Shown: positions 1-9,340, counted from the first letter of the stretch. The stretch: DNA of 64,000 bases from Streptomyces sp. NBC_01451 (GCF_036227485.1 NZ_CP109479.1:3968001-4032000); one strand, 5' to 3'. A program made the numbers and translations. The notes: generated by a model from the letters alone, not told the origin.

Positions 1-3000
1 CGGGTCCGTCCCGGTGCGGTGGGCGAGAAGGCGGAACTCCTCGTCCCGTTCCGCACCGGACAGGGCGCGCACCTCGCGTTGTGCCAGGGCCAGCGCGGCG
101 CCGACACGAGGGGCCGGATCGTGGACGAGATGCCGGTACATCCTGGTGATCACCAGACAGCCGACGCTGTCGTGCACCGGCCAGAGCGAGACCACCGTGT
201 GCCGGGCACCGGTGATCAGGGCGGCCCGGGTGAGCCCCAGGACGTCGCCGCCCGCCGTGGCCCTGCCGCGCCCGGTGTCGCAGGCGGACAGTACGAGCAG
301 TCGCGGACCGTGCGCGGCGGACAGCAGGTCGGCGAGGCCGAGGGCGTCATCGCCGGCCAGCGGCAACCGGCTGCGGTTCGGGGCGAGTTCGTCGACCAGT
401 CCGTGAGCGGCGAGGTGCAGCACGTCGTGGCCGGGGGCCGCCGCCAGCACCTCGGCGCGGGTCGCCCCGGCGCCGGTCAGCAGTCGGCTGCGGGGCAGGA
501 GCCGGGCGATCTCGGCGGTCTCGACGGCGGTGCCCGGAAGCGTCGGCAGTCCGCGGCGCGGATCAGTGGCGGGGGCACCCACCAGGAGTGCCCGGAGTTC
601 GTTCCACGGCCGGTCCGGTTCCGGCGAGCGGCGCCGCGTGACCCCGGCCGCGGCGGGCAGGTACGAGACCTCGTGGGTGGCGCCCAGGACGTCGGCGTGC
701 CAGGGCAGCGCGTGGAACGGCAGCAGGGCGAGCGTCGCGGGAGGCACCACGATCACCCGCGGGCAGTCCCTCAGCGGCGCGGCGAAGGGCCTCAGCAGCC
801 ACTCGGCGAGCCGGCGCCCGTCGGCCTCCGCAGGACCGCTGCCCGGTGCCGCCGCACACCAGTCACGGAAGCGGCGGGCGGTCGCCACCACGTCGTGGGC
901 GAGCTTCCGGTGCTCGGGCGGACTCGTCACGTGCTCGAACAGCAGCCTCTCGCGGGTCATGGCCCAGCCGACCAGCGAGTCGCCGAAGAGGTGGTAGGCG
1001 AGCAGCACGGTGTCCGGGGGAAGCGCCTCGGCGACGGCTGCCGCGTCCGGCGGTTCACCGGCGCCGGCGGTGAGGGCGGCCGGAACCCGCCTCCGCACCA
1101 CCGCCTCGGCGGCGTCCAGCGCCCGGTCCACCGCCCCGATGCGCATACGCCGCTCGGTCACCTGTGGCCGTGCCCCCTCGGACAGCCGCCCTCCGGCCTC
1201 CGCCGCCCGGCCTTCGGACGGACCTGCCGTCTCATGGCGGACGGCGCCCACGTGCTCCTCGAACTCCGCGGCCCACCGGACCTCGGCCGCCAGCCAGTTC
1301 CTGACGGCCGTACGGTCCTCCCGGTCCGTTCCCGCGGCGTCGAGGGCGCGGACGGCGCCGAGGAACCCCGCCCGGCCGCGCTCGGCCTGCGTGAAGGCGG
1401 CGGCGGGCGCGTCCCCGCCACCGGGCAGCAGCAGGGCGAGGGTGGCCGCGTGGTGGAGCCCGGCCGGTACCGGGTCGTCGGCGAAGGAGGCGCGCAGTGT
1501 GTCCCTGGCCAGCCTGAGCCGGTGTTCCTCGTACGCGGCGAGCCCACGCAGCGCCTGGTCGGCGGCGTCCCCGTAGGCGCCCTCGGCCAGAGCCAGCTCG
1601 GCGTGGAGGGCGGCCGATTCCCACGAGTGGTCGTCGCCGGTACCGACGACGCCGATACGCGGCACATGCCCACGCGCACGCCCGGGCCTGCCCAGCCGTG
1701 CCCAGAGACCGGCCGCCTGGACCGCCGGAAGCCGTGCCTCGACCGCTCGGACCTCGGCTCGGGCCGCCTTCCACCGGCCCAGATCGGCGAGGGCGGCGCA
1801 GCGCACGACGCTGCGGAAGAGCTCCTGCGGGATCTGCCCGGCCAGGACGACCGCCTCGTCGGCGAAGCGGTCCGCCTCCTCCTCCAGCCCCGCCGAACGG
1901 GACCGACGAGACCGGAACAGCGCCTCCTGGGCCGGGCAGGCCGCCAGATCGGAACGGAGGCCGTCGAGGATCTCCGCCAACGGCCCGTCCGCCGGGGCAC
2001 CGGTGCCCGCCACCAGGAGCCCGCCGACGTCGAGTGCGCGTTCGATGCGTAGACGGGCGGCGGCCATCAGATCGGGATCCCGCAGCGCGGAGGCCTGGCT
2101 GTGGAAGATCTGGGCGCCCTGGATGACACCGAGGCAGTGCGTGATGTCGGGCGCCTCGCCCAGGTCGGTACAGCGCCGGATCCGTTCGAGGTGGTCTCGC
2201 TGCTCCAGGTCGGTGAGGACGACGGCGGCCAGCCGATGCCGCGCCTCCGCATAGGTGCCCGCCTTCGGCAGGGCCTCCCTGTCACCGGGGCCGCTGTCCC
2301 GGTCCGGGGCCAGCAGCCGCGCCAGCGACGTGGCACGGCCGCTGCGCGCGATGTACCCCTGCGCGCTCCAGGCATCCGCCCGGTCCTGGACCAGCCGGGC
2401 CAGCCCCCGCACCCACGACGCACTGCCGACCGTCCCGCCCCAGCCGACCACGACCGCTGCGACCTTGGCCTCTGTGCCGGACTCGATATCGATATCGGCA
2501 TCGGCATCGGCATCGGTACTGGTACCGATATGTGTCTGGGCCTGGGCCCGGGTATCGATGGCGATCAGGTCCAGCGCCTGATGGACCCGGAGCAGCACGG
2601 CGCAGGCCCCGTCGCCGGCGGCCAGCGCCGCCGCCAGTGCCGCCGCCACGGTCGTACGGCATGCCTCCGTCTCTCCGCGGAGTCGGTGTACGTGCGCGAG
2701 ACGCAGCAGTGCCGCGGCTCGTCCGCGCTGTGAGCCCGCCGCGCGATAGGCGGCTTCCGCCAGTCCGTACCGTTCGGCGGCCCGGTCCAGCTCCGGCGCG
2801 GACGGCGGGGTCGGCGGGACGACGCACTGCTCCGCCAGGCCCGGCGGCCCGAGTTCCCAGTCGCCCCTGAGGAGTTCGGCCAGACCGGTCGCGGCAGGAC
2901 GCCGGGAGGCTTGCCGGAGCCCCGCGTGCAGCAGTGGGACAGCCGCCTCCCGGTCGCCTGCCCGGACCCGCAGATCCGCGGCCAGCAGGAGATGGCAGGC

Positions 3001-3675
3001 GGCGGCCTCCTCGTGGCCGGCCTCGGCGATCGGCTCGTACAGGCCGTCGTACCACTTCAGCGGTTCGTCGATGCCCTCCGAGACGTCCCATCCCGCGCCC
3101 TCGATCCGTGCTCCGTAGCGGGACGCACGCTCACGCGCGGCCTCGGCCGTCGTCGCGTGTCCCAATGTCATCCGCGCGGAGAGGAGGACGGGAATGAACT
3201 GTCCGGCGAGGTGCGTGCACAGCCGCAGCCGCTCGTCAGGGACGAGGACGGGCCCCGCGGATTCCGGAGTTCCGGGCTCGGCCCGTAACGGTGCGAGGTA
3301 TCCGCCGGGCTGCCAGTCGGTGTCCATGGCGAGCGCGGCGGCCCGCATCGCGCGGGTGAGCGCCTGCGACGGCGGGCGACCGGGGCGGGCGGAGGCGGCA
3401 GCGGGCGGCAGCCCGCCCAGGACCGCCAGGGCCCGCTTCGGTTCCCCGGCGGCGAGCGCCGCCGCTGCCGCGAGCCAGGTGTCGAGGTGTTCTCGGTCGA
3501 CGTCACCGCCGGAGGCGTCGGGCGGGCCGGCCACGCGGTCGCCGCCCCCGTACTCGGTCCACGTCCCGGCGGGATCGACACCCCGCTGCTCGGTGAGCAG
3601 GAGTGCGGCCAGCCGATCGACGCGGAATGATTCCCCCGGGCCTCCTGGGCCTCCGCCATTCATGATCTTGGCCAT
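1..3675 (-). CDS. CHAT-domain protein (caspase-like peptidase family), 3' end outside window
   Basis: The frame is open for 1225 codons from ATG 3675 to the window edge, so the C-terminus is missing. The start follows a purine-rich stretch (GGGGGAGGGGG); a second in-frame ATG lies four codons in. The last 250 residues have the CHAT pattern: LHLAAHG with the presumed catalytic His near residue 1091, and LSACDTGRG with the presumed Cys near residue 1132, followed by GGDVLGLTRAALITGA and VVSLWPV. The roughly 900 residues before this are Ala/Leu/Arg-rich helical sequence, compatible with degenerate TPR-like repeats, which are usual in bacterial CHAT proteins. A short Asp-Ala/Asp-Ile run near residue 390 comes from an ATCGGC hexamer repeat. 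CHAT proteins are cysteine peptidases of the separase/caspase clan; some act in defence or regulated cell death. The substrate cannot be told here, and any partner gene would lie left of the window. Confidence 0.85.
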   Translation of the reverse strand, partial: MAKIMNGGGPGGPGESFRVDRLAALLLTEQRGVDPAGTWTEYGGGDRVAGPPDASGGDVDREHLDTWLAAAAALAAGEPKRALAVLGGLPPAAASARPGRPPSQALTRAMRAAALAMDTDWQPGGYLAPLRAEPGTPESAGPVLVPDERLRLCTHLAGQFIPVLLSARMTLGHATTAEAARERASRYGARIEGAGWDVSEGIDEPLKWYDGLYEPIAEAGHEEAAACHLLLAADLRVRAGDREAAVPLLHAGLRQASRRPAATGLAELLRGDWELGPPGLAEQCVVPPTPPSAPELDRAAERYGLAEAAYRAAGSQRGRAAALLRLAHVHRLRGETEACRTTVAAALAAALAAGDGACAVLLRVHQALDLIAIDTRAQAQTHIGTSTDADADADIDIESGTEAKVAAVVVGWGGTVGSASWVRGLARLVQDRADAWSAQGYIARSGRATSLARLLAPDRDSGPGDREALPKAGTYAEARHRLAAVVLTDLEQRDHLERIRRCTDLGEAPDITHCLGVIQGAQIFHSQASALRDPDLMAAARLRIERALDVGGLLVAGTGAPADGPLAEILDGLRSDLAACPAQEALFRSRRSRSAGLEEEADRFADEAVVLAGQIPQELFRSVVRCAALADLGRWKAARAEVRAVEARLPAVQAAGLWARLGRPGRARGHVPRIGVVGTGDDHSWESAALHAELALAEGAYGDAADQALRGLAAYEEHRLRLARDTLRASFADDPVPAGLHHAATLALLLPGGGDAPAAAFTQAERGRAGFLGAVRALDAAGTDREDRTAVRNWLAAEVRWAAEFEEHVGAVRHETAGPSEGRAAEAGGRLSEGARPQVTERRMRIGAVDRALDAAEAVVRRRVPAALTAGAGEPPDAAAVAEALPPDTVLLAYHLFGDSLVGWAMTRERLLFEHVTSPPEHRKLAHDVVATARRFRDWCAAAPGSGPAEADGRRLAEWLLRPFAAPLRDCPRVIVVPPATLALLPFHALPWHADVLGATHEVSYLPAAAGVTRRRSPEPDRPWNELRALLVGAPATDPRRGLPTLPGTAVETAEIARLLPRSRLLTGAGATRAEVLAAAPGHDVLHLAAHGLVDELAPNRSRLPLAGDDALGLADLLSAAHGPRLLVLSACDTGRGRATAGGDVLGLTRAALITGARHTVVSLWPVHDSVGCLVITRMYRHLVHDPAPRVGAALALAQREVRALSGAERDEEFRLLAHRTGTDP

Positions 3676-3936
3676 GATTCCCCCTCCCCCGGACACCGAC
3701 GGTAACGGCGAACAACAGGGATGCGCCATGCCTGTTTCCTCGAAGTCAGGAAAAGGAAATTACCGGTCCACCATCTGGTCGATTACGAACAATTCCTGGC
3801 AGGCCGATAGGGCAGAAATCGCCTGCCCCAGCGGCGGACATCACCCCGAACCCACGAGCCGGACGCTTCCCACGCGGCCTTCCGACCATCACGCCGATTC
3901 GCTCCGCCATGGGTATCACGGACAGTGCGGACGGAT

Positions 3937-4000
3937 TCCGCACTACGACCGGTTCTCCGAATACCCGATCCGCACCACTGCCGGTTCTCCGAATAACCGA
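3937..4000. repeat. Tandem duplication of a 32-bp unit in the region upstream of the CHAT gene
   Basis: Two abutting 32-bp units (3937-3968 and 3969-4000) match at about 28 of 32 positions and share the core CCGGTTCTCCGAATA. They lie in the 400-bp gap (3676-4081) between the CHAT gene start and the remnant dehydrogenase. I see no convincing gene in this gap. The 32-bp spacing is close to three helical turns, which would suit paired protein-binding sites, but that is inference. Confidence 0.6.
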
Positions 4001-4081
4001 ATGGTTACCGACACCGGCCACCAGAAACCGGATTGCCCCGTCCACGCGACAGGGGGCTCGGACGGCACCCCCCACTCGGCG

Positions 4082-4320
4082 CTACACGAGGCGGATGACG
4101 CGCTTGCCGCGGGCGTGGCCGGTTTCGGTGGCTCGGTGGGCGTCCTGGATGTCGTCCAGGGGATAGACGCGCTCGATGACCGGGCGGAGGCCTTTCCTGT
4201 CGACGTGATCGGCGAGGGTTTGCCGGTCCGCGCGTCGGGAGCGGGCCATGAGGAGGCGTACGCGCGGGCCGGGCAGGACGACGCAGAGCAGGGCGAACGG
4301 TATGGCGCCGGCGGGAGCTC
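4082..4320 (-). pseudogene. C-terminal remnant of a zinc-type (quinone oxidoreductase-like) dehydrogenase
   Basis: Reading the minus strand to the TAG at 4082, the last 65 or so codons give VRLLMARSRRADRQTLADHV, then LRPVIERVYPLDDIQDAHRA and ending GKRVIRLV. This is the characteristic tail of medium-chain NAD(P)H:quinone oxidoreductases and resembles the end of the intact gene at 13154-14149. The Rossmann and catalytic domains are missing; upstream sequence is low-complexity and unrelated. It is a truncated relic, one of three fragments on the same strand between 4 and 8.6 kb. The 5' limit is approximate. Confidence 0.65.
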
Positions 4321-4588
4321 GTCGCGCTGCCCGGTGTCGGCCCCGAGACCCCGGCCGGCTGCCGACAGGCGCGGGTGACACCCCGGCCGGCTCCGATCCG
4401 GGGCGTCCTTCGCCCGCCTCTGCGGAGCCGCCCCGGTCCCGGCCAGGCCGCAGCCATGTGACGGTGCATCGGCGACCCGCCACGTACGGCGCAGGCAACG
4501 AAGCCCGCCGGTGATCTCCAGGAGAGCGCGAGCCCGCGAAACCGATCCGGGCACGACGCGCCCCCCTGTCGCCGCGCCGGACATCCGG

Positions 4589-6001
4589 CTACATGTTGAT
4601 CATGTGGCCCGCGAGGCCGTGGACGGCTTCCTTGACCGCCTCGCCCAGGGTGGGGTGGGCGTGGACGTTGCGGGCGACCTCGTGGACGGTGAGATCCCAC
4701 TGCTGGGCCAGAGTCAGCTCGGGCAGCAGCTCGGTGACGTCCGGGCCGATCAGATGACCTCCGAGGAGCTCGCCGTACTTGGCGTCGCTGATCAGTTTCA
4801 CGAAGCCGCCCGCGTCGCCCAGGCCATGAGCCTTGGCGTTCGCGGTGAACGGGAACTTGGCCACCTTGACGTCGAAGCCCTTCTCCCTCGCCTGCGCCTC
4901 GGTGTAACCGAAACTGGCGATCTGCGGCTGGCAGAAGGTGGACCGCGGGATCATCACGTAGTCCAGCTCCATGGTCTCCGCGCCCGCGATCGTCTCGGCG
5001 GCGACCACTCCCATCGCCTCGGCGGCGTGCGCGAGCATCAGCTTCGCGGTGACGTCCCCGATGGCGTAGATGTGCGGTACGGAGGTGCGGCAGCGGCCGT
5101 CGACGTCGATCGCGCCGCGCTCGGTGACGCGCACGCCGGCGTTCTCCAGGCCGTAGCCGGTGACGTTCGGGGCGAAGCCGATCGCCTGCAGAACCTTGTC
5201 GGCCTCCAGGACCCGCTGGGTACCGTCCTTGCCGGTGACCGTGACACGCACCAGTGGGCCGGACTCGTCGATCGACTCGACCCGGGTCGACGTGAGGACG
5301 TCGATGCCCAGCTTCCGGTACTGCTTGGCCAGTTCGGCGGAGACCTCGGCGTCCTCCAGCGGCGCGATCCGGTCCAGGAACTCGACGACGGTGACCTTCA
5401 CGCCGTAGTTGTGCAGCACGTAGGCGAACTCGACGCCGATCGCGCCGGCGCCCGCGATCACGATCGACCGCGGCAGATCCTCGGCCAGGATCTGCTCCTC
5501 GAACGTCACCACGCGCGACGTACGGCGGGTGCCGGGCAGCAGCTTCGGGGTGGCCCCTGCGGCGATGACGCAGTGGTCGAAGCCGATGGTGCGGGTGCTG
5601 CCTTCGAAGTCGGCCACCTGGAGCGTGTGCGGGTCGACGAACGTGCCACGGCCGCTGATCTCCGTGATCTTGTTCTTCTTCATCAGGTAGTGGACGCCCT
5701 TGACCCGGCCGTCCGCGACCTTCCTGCTGCGGCGGAAGGCCTCGCCGTAGTCGAAGGAGACCTCCCCGTCGACCTTGATGCCGAAGGTCTTCGCCTCGCG
5801 CGTGAAGATGTGCGCGAGCTCGGCGTTGCGCAGCAGGGCCTTGGTGGGGATGCAGCCCACGTTCAGACAGACGCCGCCCCAGTACTTCTCCTCGACGACC
5901 GCGACGCTCTTGCCCAGTTGGGCGGCCCGGATGGCGGCGACGTATCCGCCGGGGCCGGCGCCGAGTACGACGACGTCGAAATGCTCACCCTGCTCGTCCA
6001 T
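4589..6001 (-). CDS. lpdA: Dihydrolipoyl dehydrogenase (E3)
   Basis: Encodes 470 residues. It regenerates the lipoyl groups of 2-oxoacid dehydrogenase complexes and passes electrons through FAD to NAD+. Visible features are the N-terminal FAD-binding [13 protein letters not shown], the redox-active disulfide motif [13 protein letters not shown] (Cys45/Cys50), a second dinucleotide fold ([14 protein letters not shown]), the FAD loop YAIGDV and the C-terminal dimer-interface His-Glu motif [13 protein letters not shown]. The ATG at 6001 is chosen over upstream starts because GGAAAGGAACAG precedes it and the protein then begins directly with the FAD domain. Length is normal for the family. It is transcribed alone, divergent from the HxlR regulator at 6177, with a near-palindrome between them. 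Confidence 0.95.
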   Translation of the reverse strand: MDEQGEHFDVVVLGAGPGGYVAAIRAAQLGKSVAVVEEKYWGGVCLNVGCIPTKALLRNAELAHIFTREAKTFGIKVDGEVSFDYGEAFRRSRKVADGRVKGVHYLMKKNKITEISGRGTFVDPHTLQVADFEGSTRTIGFDHCVIAAGATPKLLPGTRRTSRVVTFEEQILAEDLPRSIVIAGAGAIGVEFAYVLHNYGVKVTVVEFLDRIAPLEDAEVSAELAKQYRKLGIDVLTSTRVESIDESGPLVRVTVTGKDGTQRVLEADKVLQAIGFAPNVTGYGLENAGVRVTERGAIDVDGRCRTSVPHIYAIGDVTAKLMLAHAAEAMGVVAAETIAGAETMELDYVMIPRSTFCQPQIASFGYTEAQAREKGFDVKVAKFPFTANAKAHGLGDAGGFVKLISDAKYGELLGGHLIGPDVTELLPELTLAQQWDLTVHEVARNVHAHPTLGEAVKEAVHGLAGHMINM

Positions 6002-6133
6002 GGACTGTTCCTTTCCGCTGGGGCGGCCGACCTCCGACGGTGCGTCGGCCCACTCCCGATCGAACAACCTGTTCCGTTCACCGATCCAACAGCGCCGGCT
6101 TGCGCCACCGCCCGCCTCGGCACACCCCTACGG

Positions 6134-6157
6134 CTGAGTATATAAATATAAACTCAA
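6134..6157. promoter_or_regulatory. Near-palindromic operator candidate CTGAGT-N12-ACTCAA
   Basis: This is an AT-rich inverted repeat (core GAGTnTATAnnTATAnACTC) in the lpdA/HxlR divergent region, 20 bp before the regulator's ATG. It is nearly the same, in reverse orientation, as the element at 15092-15115 (19 of 24 positions). The AT-rich composition in otherwise very GC-rich DNA and the position just ahead of a likely TAGAAT -10 suggest a binding site for the neighbouring regulator. The assignment is inference. Confidence 0.6.
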
Positions 6158-6176
6158 ACTCGGTTAGAATCGCCCC

Positions 6177-6686
6177 ATGGATGCGTGGACCGAAGTTCTC
6201 CAGGACACCGGCATGGACCCCCGACTGGACCGGGACACGTCCAACTGCTCGATCGCGCGAACTCTTGAGATCGTGGGCGAGAAGTGGACGATCCTGATCC
6301 TGCGTGAGGCGTGGTACGGCTCGTCCCGGTTCGGGGACTTCGAACGCGTCCTGGGCTGTCCTCGTAACCTGCTGGCGACGCGGCTCCGGATGCTGGTGGA
6401 GGAAGGGATCCTCGCGACCGAGACATACAAGGAGCCCGGTTCGCGAAGCCGGCCGAAGTACGTGATCACCCCGAAGGGCATGGATCTGGTGCCCGCCGTG
6501 ATGGGGCTGCTGCAGTGGGGTGACCGTTACCGCGCCGACCCGGAGGGGCCGGCGGTGGTGGCTCGGCACCGCGAGTGCGGCGCGCACGTCGACGTCCGGA
6601 TTCGCTGCGAGCGAGGTCACTCCGTACAGGTGAAGGACATCGAGAGCGTGCCCGGCCCGGCCTTTCGCATGAGGTCGTCCGAGTGA
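6177..6686 (+). CDS. HxlR-family winged-helix transcriptional regulator
   Basis: Encodes 169 residues with the HxlR/DUF24 signature: NCSIARTLEIVGEKWTILIL, with the conserved N-terminal Cys24 in front of helix 1, then RFGDFERVLGCPRNLLATRL, and the wing EGILATETYKEPGSRSRPKY followed by VITPKGMDL. HxlR proteins often sense electrophiles, redox state or aldehydes through that cysteine. A second ATG 36 bp downstream (MDPRLDRD) is also possible. The last 60 residues extend beyond the usual winged helix and include HRECGAHVDVRIRCERGH, whose two Cys and flanking His could be a small metal site. The gene is divergent from lpdA and is followed by a hairpin terminator. The palindrome at 6134-6157 is the natural candidate operator. 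Confidence 0.9.
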   Translation: MDAWTEVLQDTGMDPRLDRDTSNCSIARTLEIVGEKWTILILREAWYGSSRFGDFERVLGCPRNLLATRLRMLVEEGILATETYKEPGSRSRPKYVITPKGMDLVPAVMGLLQWGDRYRADPEGPAVVARHRECGAHVDVRIRCERGHSVQVKDIESVPGPAFRMRSSE

Positions 6687-6741
6687 GCCGAGGACTCCCT
6701 CCGTCAGCCTTCCGTCTGCCGGCCGTCCTGTGAGGGAAGTG

Positions 6742-6779
6742 GTGCCCCTCAGCCGGCCGAGGGCCGGCCCGAGGGGCAC
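6742..6779. terminator. Hairpin terminator after the HxlR gene
   Basis: GTGCCCCTC (6742-6750) pairs with GAGGGGCAC (6771-6779), and an inner GCCGGCC/GGCCGGC extends the stem. It lies 55 bp past the HxlR stop. Confidence 0.7.
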
Positions 6780-6889
6780 GCTGTCCGAAGGAGGGCCCCC
6801 GGCCACGGTGTGACGGCTCCGCGCCGGGCACGAGCCCGGGAAGCGGGACAGACCGCCGAGGGGCGGCCCCCGCCGTGACCGGCCGGGCC

Positions 6890-7205
6890 GCCAGAAGATC
6901 CACTGCAAGGCGAGGTGCTCGGTGAGCGTGCCGCCGATGAGCGGTCCGGTGGCGACGGGGATACCGCCGGCCACGCCCCAGACCCCCAGACCCCCAGGGC
7001 CGCGCCGCTCGGCCGGGACGGCGGCCGACAGCAGGGTGAGTGTCAGGGGCGTCACGATGGCGGCCCCGAGGCCCTGCACCGCTCGGGCGGCGATGAGTTC
7101 GTTCATCCCCGGTGCGAGCGCGGCGGCGGCCGAGGCGGCGGTGAAGATGCCGAGCCCGACGGCGAACAGTCTCCGGCGGACGGACCGGCGCGTATGCGGG
7201 GGCGG
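6890..7205 (-). pseudogene. Internal fragment of a DHA2-type MFS drug exporter
   Basis: The minus strand reads RRLFAVGLGIFTAASAAAAL, then APGMNELIAARAVQGLGAAI, VTPLTLTLLSAAVPAERRG, and later GVAGGIPVATGPLIGGTLTE followed by LQWIFW. This is the typical TM2-TM5 region of EmrB/QacA (14-TM) exporters, including the motif C-like VATGPLIGG. The frame holds for only about 105 codons. Both the N-terminus and everything after WIFW are gone, and the fragment abuts the stop of the next gene at 7212. It is a relic. Confidence 0.7.
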
Positions 7206-7211
7206 ACACGC

Positions 7212-8222
7212 TCAGGACAGCGGCGGCCGTCCGCCGAGCGACGCACGTCGCCAGTTGGGGGTGCGGTCCTTGTCGACCAGGGCCGCGCGGACGCCCTCCA
7301 GGAAGTCCGGCGTACGGATCGTCGTGCGCGTGAGGAGCAGTTCGGCGGCGAGGCACTCGCGCAGCGTGTACTGCCTGCCCCGGGCCAGCAGGGCGTGGGT
7401 GATCTCCAGGCTCTGCGGTGAGGCGGACTCCAGTGCGGCCGACGCGGCTGCCGCCCAGGGGGTGTCGAGGCGGCGCAGGCGTTTCTCGATCTCACCGAGG
7501 GTCGGCGCGCCGAACGCCCAGTCCACGTCCCCGCGTGCCGCCGCCAGCCCGCCGCCCGTCACCGGGGAACGGCCGGCGAGGCGTTTCAGTACGACGTCCA
7601 CCGGGTCGCCGGGGTTGTCGGCCAGGGCGTCCCCGACCGCGTCGAGCCCGTCGGCGGGGACGAAGTGCGTGGCCACCCCCGCGTACAGCGCGTCGGCCGC
7701 GTCGAGCCGGTGCCCGGTCAGTCCCAGATACATGCCGATCGCGCCGGGCAGCCTCGGCAGGAAGTAGCTGGCCCCGACGTCCGGGAAGAACCCGATCCCG
7801 GTCTCCGGCATCGCCAGCACCGCGCGCTCGGTGACGACGCGGAAGCCGCCGTGGACGGACAGACCGAGACCGCCGCCCATGCACAGGCCGTCGATCAGCG
7901 ACACGACCGGCACGGGATACTCGGCGATCCGGGCGTTGAGCCGGTACTCGGAGGCGAAGAACCGTTCACTGGCCCCGGCGTCCCCGGCGAGGCTGTGCTC
8001 GCGGATCGTACGGATGTCTCCGCCGGCGCAGAACGCCTTCGCGCTGGTACTGGCGATCAGCACGGCGGACAGCGAGGCGCCCTCCCACACGGCGAGCACC
8101 TGGTCGATGGCGGCGACCATGCCCGTCGTCAGGGCGTTGAGCGCTTTGGGCCGGTTCAGCAGGATGCGGCCGACGCCCCGATGGACGTGGGCGAGAACCG
8201 CGTCCGCCGCGGTGTCGGTCAT
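7212..8222 (-). CDS. 3-hydroxyisobutyryl-CoA hydrolase-type crotonase
   Basis: Encodes 336 residues. It is a crotonase-fold enzyme with RILLNRPKALNALTTGMVAA, the oxyanion loop KAFCAGGDIRTI, GLCMGGGLGLSVHGGFRVVT and ETGIGFFPDVGASYFLPRLP. The Glu/Asp arrangement and a length over 330 aa (simple enoyl-CoA hydratases have about 260) fit the HIBCH branch, which hydrolyses 3-hydroxyisobutyryl-CoA in valine breakdown. It starts at ATG 8222. The upstream neighbour is a truncated iron alcohol dehydrogenase, so this gene may be the survivor of a larger catabolic operon. A plain enoyl-CoA hydratase/isomerase role cannot be excluded. Confidence 0.85.
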   Translation of the reverse strand: MTDTAADAVLAHVHRGVGRILLNRPKALNALTTGMVAAIDQVLAVWEGASLSAVLIASTSAKAFCAGGDIRTIREHSLAGDAGASERFFASEYRLNARIAEYPVPVVSLIDGLCMGGGLGLSVHGGFRVVTERAVLAMPETGIGFFPDVGASYFLPRLPGAIGMYLGLTGHRLDAADALYAGVATHFVPADGLDAVGDALADNPGDPVDVVLKRLAGRSPVTGGGLAAARGDVDWAFGAPTLGEIEKRLRRLDTPWAAAASAALESASPQSLEITHALLARGRQYTLRECLAAELLLTRTTIRTPDFLEGVRAALVDKDRTPNWRRASLGGRPPLS

Positions 8223-8288
8223 CGGGCGTCGCCTCGCCGTCCGTGCGGACCTGCTGTCATGGCCATCACGTTCCTTACTCGCCGGGGG

Positions 8289-8560
8289 TCAGGCGTAGGT
8301 CTGCGCGTAGAGATCCTGGATCTCGTCCACGGTGGGTACGACGGGGTTGTTGGCGGGCGATCCGGACGCGAGCGCCTGCTCGGCCATGTGGGGCGCCAGG
8401 CGGAACCACTCGTCCTCGTCGATGCCGTGGGCTTTCGGGGTGGGCACCTCAAGATCCTGGCACAGGGCCCGGAGCGCCTCCACGAGCCGGTCGGCGGCCA
8501 GGTCCCGGCCTGCCCCCGCCTTCTCCTCGACGAACGTCTTCGCCCGGCTCGAAGCCACCC
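8289..8560 (-). pseudogene. C-terminal remnant of an iron-containing alcohol dehydrogenase
   Basis: The minus strand ends with LVEALRALCQDLEVPTPKAHG, DEDEWFRLAPHMAEQALASG and SPANNPVVPTVDEIQDLYAQ before the stop at 8289. This matches the C-terminal helical domain of group III Fe-dependent alcohol dehydrogenases (FucO/lactaldehyde reductase type). The NAD-binding domain and the metal-binding Asp/His residues are missing, and the sequence upstream of about 8560 loses the similarity. Between it and the TetR gene (8600-8713) is an unassigned stretch with no gene I recognise. Confidence 0.65.
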
Positions 8561-8713
8561 GGCAGGGAGCCGGCATCCGCGTCCTGTAGGCCTTCCTGAC
8601 CCCGCGGACGGGACCGCGCCGACTGCTCCCCGACGAGGTCGACATCCGGCTCCCCATCACCCTGACCGTCCGCCGCGAGGCGGTGACCGCCTGGGTCCGG
8701 GGCCGACCGCGCT

Positions 8714-9316
8714 TCAGCGAGGCAGCAGGAGGCCGACCTGCCTCCGGATGTCCTGCACGAGCTCCTCGACGCTCAGGCCGATGTTCACGCTCACCGCCAT
8801 GCTGAGGAACATCACGGCGGACACGATGTGCGCCAGCGTCGCGGCGTCGCCCTCCGTGACCCGTTCGTCCCGGCGCAGCGCGGCGGCCATGGCCTCCTCG
8901 GTCTGCGCGACGATGGCGAGTGCCGCGCCGTGCCGGGGCTCCTCGGGGTCGCCGAAGACCATCTCTCGCAGGTAGGTGCGTCCGTTGTCGATCTGGACGC
9001 GGTTGCACTCCACGATCGGCCGGACGATCGCCATCACCGCGTCCAGCACTCCCGGGACGCTCTCGGCGTCCGCCCGGCCCCGCTCAAGCGCTTCGACGTA
9101 CTTGGCGTTCTGGACAAGGAGGAGGAGTTCGCCCTTGGTCTTGGCGTAGAGGAACAGGGTCCCGGTGCCGATGTCGGCCTTGTCGGCGATCTGCTGGGTC
9201 GTGACCTCGTCGACGCCGTGCTCGGAGAACAACTCGGTGGCGGCGGCGACGATGCGGTCGAACTTCTCCTGCTTGTTCCGCTCGCGCCGTCCGACCGACC
9301 GGGGGGCGACAGACAT
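8714..9316 (-). CDS. TetR-family transcriptional regulator (paralogue of the one at 14299)
   Basis: Encodes 200 residues. The N-terminal helix-turn-helix is visible as FDRIVAAATELFSEHGVDEV, then TTQQIADKADIGTGTLFLYA and KTKGELLLLVQN. The C-terminal ligand domain shows IVECNRVQIDNGRTYLREMV. The start ATG 9316 is preceded by a GGAGGAAAC Shine-Dalgarno. The frame continues open far upstream, but that extension is antisense to other genes and is not coding. The protein is clearly paralogous to the regulator at 14299 (shared GRRER, FxEHG, TTQQ, GTLxLYA, VQN, NGRTYL, VFGDP). It is divergent from the short-chain dehydrogenase at 9485 with a 14-bp dyad between them, so it probably represses itself and that gene. 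Confidence 0.92.
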   Translation of the reverse strand: MSVAPRSVGRRERNKQEKFDRIVAAATELFSEHGVDEVTTQQIADKADIGTGTLFLYAKTKGELLLLVQNAKYVEALERGRADAESVPGVLDAVMAIVRPIVECNRVQIDNGRTYLREMVFGDPEEPRHGAALAIVAQTEEAMAAALRRDERVTEGDAATLAHIVSAVMFLSMAVSVNIGLSVEELVQDIRRQVGLLLPR

Positions 9317-9340
9317 GGCGGTTTCCTCCAGGAGTAGATT

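Noticed and set aside
19..2052. A 677-codon plus-strand frame at the left edge
   Set aside because: The opposite strand encodes the CHAT motifs; this frame has no recognisable features.
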